A stretch of 64,000 nucleotides of DNA from Corynebacterium mustelae (GTDB lineage: Bacteria > Actinomycetota > Actinomycetes > Mycobacteriales > Mycobacteriaceae), in contig NZ_CP011542.1 of assembly GCF_001020985.1 (NCBI RefSeq), positions 1,116,001-1,180,000 of the forward strand, given 5' to 3'. The notes below the pieces were generated by a model. The model saw only the letters and a list, made by a program, of their open reading frames with translations. It did not search any database and was not told the DNA's origin. This document shows, in pieces, positions 29,103 to 37,257 of the stretch. Made by a program: the position numbers and the translations under genes. Each line of letters starts with the position of its first letter. Position 1 is the stretch's first letter.

Positions 29103-29675
29103 ATGGATGTAACGCAAGCAGATTTAGAAGCCGTCGCACGCCAGCTCGGCCGCAGCCCTCGCGGTGTGCTGGAAATTTCTTACCGCTGCCCGGACGGCGA
29201 ACCTGGGGTAGTGATGACCGCCCCGAAGCTTGACGACGGCACCCCGTTTCCCACTCTCTACTACTTGACTGACCCTAGACTCACGGCCGAAGCATCCCGG
29301 TTAGAGGTAGCTCACGTGATGAAGTGGATGACCAATCGGTTAGAAACCGATGAAGAACTGCGGGAGGACTACCGTAAGGCACATCAACACTTCCTGGATA
29401 AACGAAACGCCATTGAAGATCTTGGTACTGATTTCTCCGGTGGCGGTATGCCTGATCGGGTGAAATGCCTGCATGTCCTCATCGCCTACGCGTTGGCCGA
29501 AGGGCCAGGCCATTTCCGGCTAGGCACCGAAGCGGTGGCGATGGCCGCAGATCATGCTGGGTTGCGTGGCACCGCAATAGATGCGGATTGGCCCAGCTGC
29601 GAAGAACTCGGAATTAACTTGAGCGATTTCGATTTCAGTAACGCTGAAGCGCCCGGAAACCAAGGAGGAAACTAA
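29103..29675 (+). CDS. DUF501 domain protein
   Basis: The 190-residue soluble product carries the DUF501 pattern: RSPRGVLEISYRCPDGEPGV, PFPTLYYLTDPRL, HVMKWMTNRL and GMPDRVKCLHVLIAYALAEG, with conserved Cys and His residues in the last. Function is unknown. ATG 29103 was chosen because similarity begins there; upstream in-frame starts add an unlikely Arg-rich stretch. It lies next to ppx without any gap (the ppx ATG follows the TAA directly), so they are co-translated. The eno, FtsB, DUF501, ppx order is conserved across actinobacteria. Confidence 0.88.
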   Translation: MDVTQADLEAVARQLGRSPRGVLEISYRCPDGEPGVVMTAPKLDDGTPFPTLYYLTDPRLTAEASRLEVAHVMKWMTNRLETDEELREDYRKAHQHFLDKRNAIEDLGTDFSGGGMPDRVKCLHVLIAYALAEGPGHFRLGTEAVAMAADHAGLRGTAIDADWPSCEELGINLSDFDFSNAEAPGNQGGN

Positions 29676-30677
29676 ATGGCCCGGTTTGCTGCCATCGACT
29701 GCGGCACCAACTCCCTTCGGTTGCTCATCTGTGAATACAAGAATGGCGTGACCAAGGAAATTCTTAGGCTTATGGAAATCGTTCGACTTGGCCAAGGGGT
29801 TGATGCCACCGGTGAACTGGATCCCGCGGCAATCGAGCGCACCCGCGAGGTGTTAAAGAAATATGTCGAACTTATGCGGCAGGAACGCGTCACCGATGTG
29901 CGCATGGTGGCTACCTCCGCGACCCGGGATGCGTCTAACAAAGATGAATTCTTTCGTATGACCGCTCAACTACTCGGAACTATTCGGCCTGGTGCGGTGG
30001 CAGAAGTCATCACGGGTGAAGAAGAAGCCACATTGTCTTTTATCGGTGCGGTTGCGGATCTGGCGGACGAACCTGGCCCTTACTGCGTGATCGACTTAGG
30101 CGGCGGCTCCACCGAATTTGTGGTGGGAAATGCCGACGGCGAAATCCTTGGGTCGCATTCCGCACAAATGGGCTGCGTTCGGATGACTGAACGGATCATG
30201 CGCTCTGACCCACCAACCGACATTGAGCTAGAGATCGCCCGCGATCACGTCGCCGAACGCATTGAGCAGACCCAGTTGATTGTGCCTATCGCGCAGGCTA
30301 AGACGTTTGTCGGCTGCGCTGGCACCTTCACTACGATTGCTGCACTAGCGTTGGGATTGGAAGAATATGATCCGAAAGCCATCCACGATTCCCAGTTGCG
30401 GTTTGATGCCCTACGAGTTTTAACCAATCAACTCATCGGTATCACTTCCGCCGAGCGGCGGATGAATCCGGTGGTACATCCGGGGCGTGCCGACGTGATT
30501 GCTGGTGGGGCAGTGGTGGTGCAGGGGATTCTCGACATGATTGAGAACCAAACCGGAATAACGAGCATGGTTATATCCGAAAAAGACATTCTGGATGGCA
30601 TTATCGCTGACCTTGTTGCCGATTCGGAAGCCGCTGCGGCAATTCGGGCGGCGGCGATCACCGGTGAAGTTATGTGA
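29676..30677 (+). CDS. ppx: Ppx/GppA family exopolyphosphatase
   Basis: The family hydrolyses polyphosphate or pppGpp. The 333-residue product has the actin-like ATPase-fold motifs AAIDCGTNSLRLLI (residues 4-17), MVATSATRDASN near 85, ITGEEEATLSFIGAV near 110, VIDLGGGSTEFVVG near 137 and GCAGTFTTIAALALG near 208. This is the short two-domain form typical of actinobacteria (Rv1026-type). GGAGGAAAC before the start is within the end of the DUF501 gene. tRNA-Leu follows 65 bases downstream. Confidence 0.93.
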   Translation: MARFAAIDCGTNSLRLLICEYKNGVTKEILRLMEIVRLGQGVDATGELDPAAIERTREVLKKYVELMRQERVTDVRMVATSATRDASNKDEFFRMTAQLLGTIRPGAVAEVITGEEEATLSFIGAVADLADEPGPYCVIDLGGGSTEFVVGNADGEILGSHSAQMGCVRMTERIMRSDPPTDIELEIARDHVAERIEQTQLIVPIAQAKTFVGCAGTFTTIAALALGLEEYDPKAIHDSQLRFDALRVLTNQLIGITSAERRMNPVVHPGRADVIAGGAVVVQGILDMIENQTGITSMVISEKDILDGIIADLVADSEAAAAIRAAAITGEVM

Positions 30678-30742
30678 AAATAGCCACTTGACGGGCAACA
30701 TTTCACCTTTTGCGCCGAAGTGGTTTAAACTTGGTACTCGTT

Positions 30743-30816
30743 GCCCCCATAGCCCAATCGGCAGAGGCAGTTGACTTAAAATCAATCCAGTGTGAGTTCG
30801 AGTCTCACTGGGGGCA
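30743..30816 (+). tRNA. tRNA with anticodon TAA (Leu), class I architecture
   Basis: Acceptor GCCCCCA pairs perfectly with TGGGGGC (30809-30815); D-stem GCC/GGC; anticodon stem GTTGA/TCAAT with loop CTTAAAA gives anticodon TAA; the variable region is only 5 bases (CCAGT); T-stem GTGAG/CTCAC with loop TTCGAGT; discriminator A, and CCA is encoded at 30817-30819. The short variable region is unusual, because leucine tRNAs normally have a long variable arm. Confidence 0.88.
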
Positions 30817-31091
30817 CCACCAACGTAACCAACAACTTCATAGCATCCAGCAGGACATACCGCAAAATTATCCCACAACCACGGTGTGCCTGCTGTTTTT
30901 TCATTTCTAACATTTATATTGTGGGATCCTGGCATCGAGAAAACCTCAGATGGTTGTTACTTCTGTGCTCAACTAGTACTTCATGTTCTTAAAACTTGCA
31001 GTGAAACGTTGCACAATTTTCTCACCCAAACAACTCATAATGCGTGGTTACAGCCCCTAAAATTACTCAGTGGTGCATCAATGGTTTTTAA

Positions 31092-32225
31092 TTGGAGGTG
31101 GTCACGCTGGGGATTTTCTCACGGATTTTTGCCAAACCGCGCCAGCTAGATCCGCACGATTGCAGTGACCGGGTGCGGGCTGGTGCTATCAGCAACGCTG
31201 AGGTCGCGGCCCGGTGGGCGGAATTGGAGCGGCGGTTTTTAAGCGGTCAACTATTGGCGGGCAACCGGGAAGAGATTGAAACGATAGCCGCTATTTTTGA
31301 CGTATCAACCCACATGTTTGCTAAGGCGGTGGTCGAGGATTCGTGGCCGGAGTTCTTTTTAAAAGATGTACCTGAAACGGTGCAAGAAAAGTGGATTGCT
31401 GGGCTTTCTAAGCCGCTCACCGAAGCCGATGCATCCACGCTGGAATACTTGGGGTGGTGCGGTAATGATAAAGCGCGGCGGGTGGTGAGCTCCTATGCAG
31501 GTGAAATGCTGCCGCCGGATTTTCACCCCGATTATATTCAGCTCTGTGCCCATGCGGCAGGTTGGCAGCCGCACAGCGATGGTTCGGTTACTACCTTGGT
31601 GTATCCACGATTGGTTCCGTTTCGTCGGTTAGCTGCAACCGATACTGTCTCGGCGGATACAGTGGTTATCGGTGGGTTACTGGCAGATCACTGTCCTCGG
31701 TGTGGCGGGGTGTTGCTCAACGGCCTTTCAATTCCGGCAGGGGAGCCGCATCACGATTTTTTGGCGCTAGACCATGACATCTGTATTCCTATCTGCCTGA
31801 ATTGTCATTTCTATGATTTGGATGAGGGCGCAGAACACCGCGCATGGATTCGGTTGGCACCAGACGGTATGTGGCAGATTGATGATGTAAAAGAACCACG
31901 CGATGTTCTGGTGGGCGACGAAGAATCTGAAAAAGACGATGCGGTGTCATGGATTGCTATCTCAGATTCGACAGGTGGTGGTGTGGAAACAACCTCCGTG
32001 TGGCGAAATTACGCGACCGGTTGGGATGAACCGAGCATTGGCGGACATCCGAAATGGCTTCAGGAAGCGCAATATCTGACCTGCCCCGATTGCGAAAAAA
32101 CAATGAAACACTTGGCGCAGATTCCCGTCGACGCGCTTTTTGCGTCTGGCGGCTATGAACCGGTATTTTATGTCCAATTGTGTCGTGACTGCATGATCGC
32201 TGGGGTGGTACCCCAGACAACATAG
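31092..32225 (+). CDS. Hypothetical zinc-ribbon protein, toxin-immunity-associated type
   Basis: I do not recognise the N-terminal 190 residues. The remainder has two apparent zinc ribbons: CPRC (201-204) with CLNC (235-238), and CPDC (331-334) with CRDC (364-367). The segment SIGGHPKWLQEAQYLTCPDC (316-334) resembles the end of DUF1963/YwqG-type proteins. The start is uncertain: GGAGG at 31094-31098 lies at the TTG 31092 itself, so a CTG at 31107 or the GTG at 31098 could be used. It is followed 17 bases later by a SUKH-CbrC fusion, probably in one operon, suggesting a shared role in toxin tolerance (inference). Confidence 0.65.
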   Translation: MEVVTLGIFSRIFAKPRQLDPHDCSDRVRAGAISNAEVAARWAELERRFLSGQLLAGNREEIETIAAIFDVSTHMFAKAVVEDSWPEFFLKDVPETVQEKWIAGLSKPLTEADASTLEYLGWCGNDKARRVVSSYAGEMLPPDFHPDYIQLCAHAAGWQPHSDGSVTTLVYPRLVPFRRLAATDTVSADTVVIGGLLADHCPRCGGVLLNGLSIPAGEPHHDFLALDHDICIPICLNCHFYDLDEGAEHRAWIRLAPDGMWQIDDVKEPRDVLVGDEESEKDDAVSWIAISDSTGGGVETTSVWRNYATGWDEPSIGGHPKWLQEAQYLTCPDCEKTMKHLAQIPVDALFASGGYEPVFYVQLCRDCMIAGVVPQTT

Positions 32226-32242
32226 AAGGATAAAGAAAAATA

Positions 32243-33196
32243 ATGATGAATAATGCGGCACCAGCTGCTACAGAATCAGATATTCGCGCGTGCGAAGCGG
32301 CCATAGGAGCGGTTTTCCCTGATTGGCTGCGGTCGCGGCTTGCGCAGGAAAATGGTTGGCTTTTCGACGACACTCGGGGGCCAACTGGTAAAACGTGGAG
32401 GTTCCTTCCTGTCGTGGACCGCGCGGACAGGAAGCGTCGAAAAGCAACGGCGGAAGATATCGCATACCACACGCGGAAATTAAAAGAAACGACAACGGCA
32501 CCAGAGGTCTGCGCCGTGGTAGCCATCTGCGGGACGCATCGACTTGTCTTGCTTGGCGACGCCGCCACCGGCACCTTCGACCCTACGTTATGGCGGCAAT
32601 CCGGCCATGGCGGCATCGAGGAGGATGCGCCGATCGATTCGGAAATTTGGTTGGTGGGTCCGCACAAACCCGATGGTCTGCGACCGAAATCTGAACTGCC
32701 GCACTTTAACTACCACCCAGATCCGGTGGCGACCGGCTCCATTCAAGAAAACTACGAGTCGGTGTGCCCCTGCTGTAACAAACGAACCGGGTGGCGCTAC
32801 TGTACCAGGCCGTATTCCCGCCACGATGGGCTTGATGATATCTGCCCGTGGTGCATCGCCGACGGCAGCGCCGCCGAAAAATTCGCTGCTTCCTTCAGCG
32901 ATTATGACGATCCCGACGTCCCGGTGGATGTCGTTGCCGAAGTAGCTTTGCGGACACCCGGTTTTATATCGTGGCAGCAGGAGATATGGCTGAGCCATTG
33001 CTCAGATGCGGCGATGTATCTAGGCACACCAACATGGGAGGAGCTAAAAGATAAACCGAGCGCATGTGACGCGATAGTTGAAAACGGCTTTGACCGGGAT
33101 TATCTAGAGTACATCGACCCTGACGGCGCACTCGTCGCATACCTGTTTCAATGCCGCCACTGTGGCGAGTATGTAGCCTACGTCGATTACACCTAA
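32243..33196 (+). CDS. SUKH (SMI1/KNR4-like) domain fused to a CbrC/UPF0167 domain
   Basis: SUKH domains are common immunity modules against polymorphic toxins; CbrC is linked to colicin E2 tolerance in E. coli. In this 317-residue protein residues 10-135 fit SUKH (ACEAAIGAVFPDWLRSRLAQ, ENGW, then a Trp-containing core). Residues 155-317 fit CbrC: HPDPVATGSIQ, CPCC (175-178), GLDDICPWCIADGSAAEKF (201-204 Cys pair), TPGFISWQQEIWL and CRHC (304-307). Paired ATGs at 32243/32246 follow AAGGATAAAG. The four Cys pairs suggest zinc binding. No toxin gene is seen adjacent, so it may act against toxins of competitors. Confidence 0.75.
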   Translation: MMNNAAPAATESDIRACEAAIGAVFPDWLRSRLAQENGWLFDDTRGPTGKTWRFLPVVDRADRKRRKATAEDIAYHTRKLKETTTAPEVCAVVAICGTHRLVLLGDAATGTFDPTLWRQSGHGGIEEDAPIDSEIWLVGPHKPDGLRPKSELPHFNYHPDPVATGSIQENYESVCPCCNKRTGWRYCTRPYSRHDGLDDICPWCIADGSAAEKFAASFSDYDDPDVPVDVVAEVALRTPGFISWQQEIWLSHCSDAAMYLGTPTWEELKDKPSACDAIVENGFDRDYLEYIDPDGALVAYLFQCRHCGEYVAYVDYT

Positions 33197-33459
33197 AAAT
33201 GGTGCCAGAGAGCTGGCGCTGGGGATGCTGGTGGCGGCAGTGGCCGGAATTTTTCTGTGACGGAAAAGCTGCTGTGACCTGGCAAATATCGATGTACATG
33301 AAAAATACTGACAATTCACAGCGACTTGCCAGCGCGAGGGGATGTCGTATCCAGAATGGATCTTTAGATTATGTAACTAGTTCCGGTTGATACAGATTCC
33401 AACCGAAACTGATGAGTAAAACAGATAAAACTAATTTGATCCAGAAAAAGGAGCGCACT

Positions 33460-33736
33460 ATGCACGCAGTGACCGCGACCGCAATTTTTAACGAACGAGA
33501 CCTTTCCGCAGCCGATGTCTACTACATTTCGGATATGAATCCTTATGACAATCGTTCTTCGTACTACGTGAAAGAGCGGAAAGGCACCGAGATTGGGGCG
33601 GGGGTGAGGACGCTACGAAGCCTTACGCGAACAACGCCGCGACATATTACGCGGGTGCGGCACCGCTAAGAACCATTCGTTTCACCCAACCACCACTACG
33701 TATAAGGAGATCGATATAAGGACTCACGTGAACTAG
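33460..33736 (+). pseudogene. Small ORF with apparent frameshift
   Basis: ATG 33460 follows a strong AAGGAG site (33449-33454) and opens 69 codons to 33669. The encoded text changes character at a G-rich run (33595-33605). If the frame shifts by one there, a second open stretch reads on as GRYEALREQRRDIL and further to TAG at 33734-33736, which looks more protein-like than the in-frame tail rich in Arg/Thr. This suggests a broken gene or a sequencing error in the G-run. I recognise no family. It belongs to the accessory stretch after the SUKH-CbrC gene. Confidence 0.45.
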
Positions 33737-33772
33737 CTAAGCGAAAACTTCATGATTTTCCAGATGCCGACC

Positions 33773-33823
33773 AAACCCCCTAACCTGCAGACACAGAGTA
33801 GAACAAATAAGGTTAGGGGGTTT
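33773..33823 (+). terminator. Strong hairpin before the RipA-like gene
   Basis: Perfect 14-base arms (33773-33786 and 33810-33823) enclose a 23-base loop. TTTGC follows, so it may end the upstream transcript and isolate the ripA promoter. No coding sequence or target duplication suggests it is not a transposon remnant. Confidence 0.55.
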
Positions 33824-33863
33824 GCTCATGGATAAATTTGTATCATTACTATTCCCAAAACTA

Positions 33864-33882
33864 TTAGGTTAGGGTATGCTAA
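33864..33882 (+). promoter_or_regulatory. Candidate DtxR box upstream of the RipA-like gene
   Basis: The 19-base segment starting TTAGGTTAGG and ending GCTAA matches the DtxR consensus TTAGGTTAGGCTAACCTAA at 16 of 19 positions, with the left half perfect. It lies 40 bases before the ATG of the AraC-type regulator, where it would overlap the promoter. Confidence 0.75.
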
Positions 33883-33922
33883 ACGCGATCTGAATTGAGT
33901 CGGCGTCGTGGAAGGTTAAACA

Positions 33923-34951
33923 ATGGAAACTGCCCCCTCAATGTCACCAGTGTTGCTGTGGTGCCACAGCGGTACCGCGACTATTAACGCGCCAGATAAA
34001 GTCATGTCGGTGTTGGCGGGCGACCTAATAGTTGCTCCGCATGGTGCGTTCGTTACTCCCACTACAGGGGTTGCGGGGCTGTCCCAAGCCACCGGGATTG
34101 TCATTCCCATCAGGTTTCCACAGCTTTCGCTTGAAGGTGCCACTCGGCGTATTCACTTGGGCTCAGATTGGTCCGCCCGCATGATCGCGGAATATTCACG
34201 CAGTCTCCTGGGAGAGTCGGTGCTTAGCGATGATATTGAAAAGCTCTTCAATATCCACCGCCTGCAATCACCGAAGTTGCCGATTGCTACGCAAGCGCGG
34301 GCGGTGGCCAAGCAACTGCACGCCAACCCCGCCGATCAACGATCACTCCAAGACTTTGCCCAGCAACAGCATGTCAGCACTCGTACCCTGCAGCGGCAAT
34401 TCCAGGCAAGCACAGATTACAGCTTCAGCGAATGGCGTGCCGCGCACCGGGTGGCGGTGGCTGCCGAATTGCTCAGCCATAATTTCACCATAACCAACGT
34501 GGCTTCCATGGTCGGTTTTGATGCAACGAGTAGTCTTACCCGCGCATTCAAGCGTCACACCGGCGCTACGCCTGCCGCTTTTACCGCCGGAACAATTGGA
34601 ATGGGGGCAGCTGGTGATGCGCCAGAACCGCCAGCGCTTACCACTTTCGCCCGCGCCGAAGACGACTTGGTGCTGTGGATTTATCAGGGTGCGGCTACGG
34701 TAACCACGCCCGGTTATTGTCGCTTTTTAGCGGGTGGTGAAACCGTTACGATCCCGGCGGGAACCAATACCCGGCTTGATATAGCTGCGGGGGCAATAGC
34801 ACTACCCGTTCCAGTTGATTTCAATGACTCCAATGCCACTATTGACCGGGTGTTGATGGCCGGAATGTGTGCAGTTCCAGAAGCTGCATTCATGCCGTTG
34901 AGCCAGCAGGCACGGCGCGCGGCGGAAGACGTATTAATCCCAACTGTATAA
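33923..34951 (+). CDS. ripA: AraC-family regulator, RipA-like repressor of iron proteins
   Basis: In C. glutamicum RipA is an AraC-type repressor of iron-containing proteins that is itself repressed by DtxR with iron. The 342-residue product has an N-terminal cupin-like sensing domain (about 10-80), a central AraC DNA-binding domain (about 130-225: RSLQDFAQQQHVSTRTLQRQF and ITNVASMVGFDATSSLTRAF) and a second small beta domain at the C-terminus. This N-cupin, central HTH, C-cupin order and the DtxR box support RipA. No siderophore genes are adjacent, so targets are elsewhere. Confidence 0.78.
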   Translation: METAPSMSPVLLWCHSGTATINAPDKVMSVLAGDLIVAPHGAFVTPTTGVAGLSQATGIVIPIRFPQLSLEGATRRIHLGSDWSARMIAEYSRSLLGESVLSDDIEKLFNIHRLQSPKLPIATQARAVAKQLHANPADQRSLQDFAQQQHVSTRTLQRQFQASTDYSFSEWRAAHRVAVAAELLSHNFTITNVASMVGFDATSSLTRAFKRHTGATPAAFTAGTIGMGAAGDAPEPPALTTFARAEDDLVLWIYQGAATVTTPGYCRFLAGGETVTIPAGTNTRLDIAAGAIALPVPVDFNDSNATIDRVLMAGMCAVPEAAFMPLSQQARRAAEDVLIPTV

Positions 34952-35046
34952 GCATTTGGTTACAAAATCGTATCAACCTGCAATTGTTCAATATTAATCG
35001 GGGAACTAAAGTAAATTCGTCAACGTTATTTAATATGTACAATAAA

Positions 35047-35069
35047 GTGCTCGTGAATTGCACGAGCAC
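35047..35069. other. Hairpin in the ripA to BI-1 gap
   Basis: GTGCTCGTG (35047-35055) pairs with CACGAGCAC (35061-35069) around AATTG. Only a weak T-rich stretch follows, so it may be a ripA terminator or a leader hairpin of the BI-1 gene. Confidence 0.5.
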
Positions 35070-35106
35070 CATTAATCTTTACGTGAAAGGACAGTGACCT
35101 GAAACC

Positions 35107-35919
35107 ATGCGTAGCAGCAATCCGGTTTTGAATTCACTCTCTGGGGCAAAAGCAGCCGCAAACTACTATGGCGGCTACAACAACGCCCAGGACCCATACG
35201 GCGCTTACACCGCGCCGGTTCAGTCCGAGCGCCCAATGACCGTGGATGATGTGGTCACCAGTACCGGAATCACACTCGGTGTCATCATCGTCGGCGCGCT
35301 CGTTAACTTCGGCATCGCCGCTTTCGTGAGTGCACCACTGGCAATGATCCTCACCGCTGTGGGCGCCATCGGTGGTCTCATCATGGTGCTGGTCTCCACC
35401 TTCGGCAAGAAATACGGCTCCAAGGTAGTTACCCTGGCGTATGCCGCTTTTGAGGGTCTATTCGTGGGCGGTATCTCCCTTATCCTCTCCGGTTTCCTGG
35501 TGGGCAACCAGAATGCTGGTAGCTTGATCGGCCAGGCGATCTTAGGCACCATTGGTGTGTTCGTCGGCATGTTGTTCGTGTACAAGTCGGGCGCAATCCG
35601 GGTGACCCCACGCTTTACTCGTATCCTGACCGGTGCCATTATTGGTGTGCTGGTTCTGGCACTGGGCAATATGTTGCTGTACTTCCTCGGCTTCGGCGCG
35701 CCACTGCGTGACGGCGGCCCAATCGCAATCATCTTCTCCCTTGTTTGCATCGTCTTGGCTGCATTGAGCTTCCTGCAGGACTTTGACATTGCAGACCGTC
35801 TCATCCGCGAGGGTGCTCCTGCGAAGTACTCCTGGGGTGTTGCTCTTGGTTTGGCTGTCACCCTCGTGTGGCTCTACACCGAGATTCTCCGCCTGCTCAG
35901 CTACTTCCAGCAGCGCTAA
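35107..35919 (+). CDS. Bax inhibitor-1/YccA family membrane protein
   Basis: The 270-residue product has a hydrophilic Asn/Tyr/Gly-rich N-terminus (about 45 residues) and seven membrane helices, as in the actinobacterial BI-1/YccA-like group. The last helix pair carries FLQDFDIADRLIREGAP, the conserved Asp-containing loop of this group, and TEILRLLSYFQQR at the end. Bacterial relatives are proposed calcium-leak channels or protease modulators; a specific role is unknown. Codon use is strongly biased, indicating high expression. Two strong hairpins follow. Confidence 0.88.
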   Translation: MRSSNPVLNSLSGAKAAANYYGGYNNAQDPYGAYTAPVQSERPMTVDDVVTSTGITLGVIIVGALVNFGIAAFVSAPLAMILTAVGAIGGLIMVLVSTFGKKYGSKVVTLAYAAFEGLFVGGISLILSGFLVGNQNAGSLIGQAILGTIGVFVGMLFVYKSGAIRVTPRFTRILTGAIIGVLVLALGNMLLYFLGFGAPLRDGGPIAIIFSLVCIVLAALSFLQDFDIADRLIREGAPAKYSWGVALGLAVTLVWLYTEILRLLSYFQQR

Positions 35920-35932
35920 GGCATAACATTTT

Positions 35933-35963
35933 TGCGGTGATTATCGATTATCGCCGCATTTTT
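35933..35963 (+). terminator. Terminator after the BI-1 gene
   Basis: A dyad from 35933 to 35958 (TGCGGTGATTATCG paired with CGATTATCGCCGCA) is followed by TTTTT and preceded by a T-run, so it may act on the plus strand mainly. Confidence 0.8.
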
Positions 35964-35964
35964 A

Positions 35965-36014
35965 AACTGGCCCGCCACCGTTGTGTATTTACACAGGTGG
36001 CGGGCCAGTTTTGT
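35965..36014 (+). terminator. Second, strong bidirectional terminator
   Basis: Perfect 15-base arms (35965-35979 and 35996-36010) enclose 16 bases, followed by TTTTG on the plus strand and by AAA-complement (TTTAAAAAT) on the minus strand. It separates the BI-1 gene from the convergent lipoprotein gene. Confidence 0.9.
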
Positions 36015-36038
36015 TATCAAAAAACGTGTTCGATCGGA

Positions 36039-36563
36039 CTATGACTTTGGTGCGGCCAGATCCGGTACGCCAGTTATAGGTTCGTCATCGACTTCTATCG
36101 TGGTGAAGACAACGCCGCTTGGGGTTTCTGTAGGATCCGCAAGGGTAATCTTCACAGCACTGTATGTCGTGACTTTCTTTTTCTTTTTCGTCGTCTGGCT
36201 AACCCGAAGGCCGGAGGCCGCTGCTTCTTTTTTATCCCACTTCTCCCAGACCAAATGGGTAACAAAGTCGGCGTCGTCAAGGCATGTGATATGCAATGCT
36301 GTTGGTTTGACCTGCGCAGGTCCTATGCAGTCGATCACCCCTGGTTCGTTTTTCATCGGTGGGGTGGTGGCTATCGCGGCCTTAGCCAAATTCTTAAGGT
36401 AGGAATCGGGCTTCATGGGTGATTCGGTAGCGGTATCCACCTTCTTGGTGGAATCTTGATGGCTGGGTGGGGTACAGCTTGCTACTAGGGTTGCGGAAAG
36501 GAAAAGGGTCATCGCGCCAGCTACATGTCGCCGAAGCGATGACCCACTAACTGAAGTAGTCAC
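36039..36563 (-). CDS. Secreted lipoprotein of unknown function
   Basis: The 174-residue product has a signal peptide with lipobox LVASC (Cys about residue 30), so it is exported and lipid-anchored. Mature features are CIGPAQVKPTALHITCLDDA (two Cys, probably a disulfide) and a Lys-rich KKKKK segment. No family is recognised beyond general corynebacterial lipoproteins. It lies 33 bases after greA on the same strand, which suggests co-transcription. Confidence 0.8.
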   Translation of the reverse strand: MTTSVSGSSLRRHVAGAMTLFLSATLVASCTPPSHQDSTKKVDTATESPMKPDSYLKNLAKAAIATTPPMKNEPGVIDCIGPAQVKPTALHITCLDDADFVTHLVWEKWDKKEAAASGLRVSQTTKKKKKVTTYSAVKITLADPTETPSGVVFTTIEVDDEPITGVPDLAAPKS

Positions 36564-36596
36564 CGGAGTAAAAATCCTTAGAAGATTTAAATACGG

Positions 36597-37118
36597 TTAG
36601 TTATTGCGCAAGGTTGCGGCCTTGAGGGAATCATAAGGCTCCGCAGAGACGATCGTCACGGTAATCACCTTGCCGCTTGGGGCGGTGTATTCCCGAGTTT
36701 CGCCTTCACTTGCGCCCAAAATGGCGGCACCGAGTGGCGACTGCTCAGAATAGGTTTCCAGATCCTTGTTATCGGATGCTGCGGCGCGGGTACCGATGAG
36801 GAAGGTTTCTTTATCGGACTCATCACCGTTGTAGTACACATGCACCACCGAACCAACATGAGCTACACCTTCCACGATGCCAGCGCGTTCAGTGGTGGAA
36901 TTAGCAAGAATCTCAGAAATTTGCTTAATGCGGGCTTCTTCCTGATCCTGCATCTCGCGGGCGGCATCGTAGCCGGCGTTTTCCTTAAGGTCGCCTTCTT
37001 CGCGGCGCTCGTTGATTTCTGCTGCGACGACCGGGCGGTGTGCGATCAGGGCGTTAAGCTCTTCTTCCAGCTTTGCTTTGGTTTCTGGGGTGATGTACTG
37101 CTTTTGGTTTTCAGCCAT
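36597..37118 (-). CDS. greA: Transcription elongation factor GreA
   Basis: GreA enters the RNA polymerase secondary channel and stimulates cleavage of backtracked RNA. The 173-residue product has the N-terminal coiled coil with the acidic tip (ERREEGDLKENAGYDAAREM near residue 40), the RIKQISEIL turn and the C-terminal FKBP-like domain (YSEQSPLGAAILGASEGETR). Length is normal for actinobacteria. It precedes the lipoprotein gene and follows the DUF4307 gene, all minus strand, as in mycobacterial greA-Rv1081c-mca order. Confidence 0.96.
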   Translation of the reverse strand: MAENQKQYITPETKAKLEEELNALIAHRPVVAAEINERREEGDLKENAGYDAAREMQDQEEARIKQISEILANSTTERAGIVEGVAHVGSVVHVYYNGDESDKETFLIGTRAAASDNKDLETYSEQSPLGAAILGASEGETREYTAPSGKVITVTIVSAEPYDSLKAATLRNN

Positions 37119-37257
37119 GATAAGTTTCGTGCCTTTTCTTCACTTCTTTGATAGTCATTGTGAAACCCCTGACAGGAAAACAACCGTTGTTGTCATGCAG
37201 GGGTCATAAAATTTGTGTATTGACGTGGAATCTTACCACACCCACCAATGGTGGTGT

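Noticed and set aside
33773..33823. 14-bp inverted repeat as transposon ends
   Set aside because: The arms are only 23 bases apart with no transposase nearby; hairpin or terminator is simpler.
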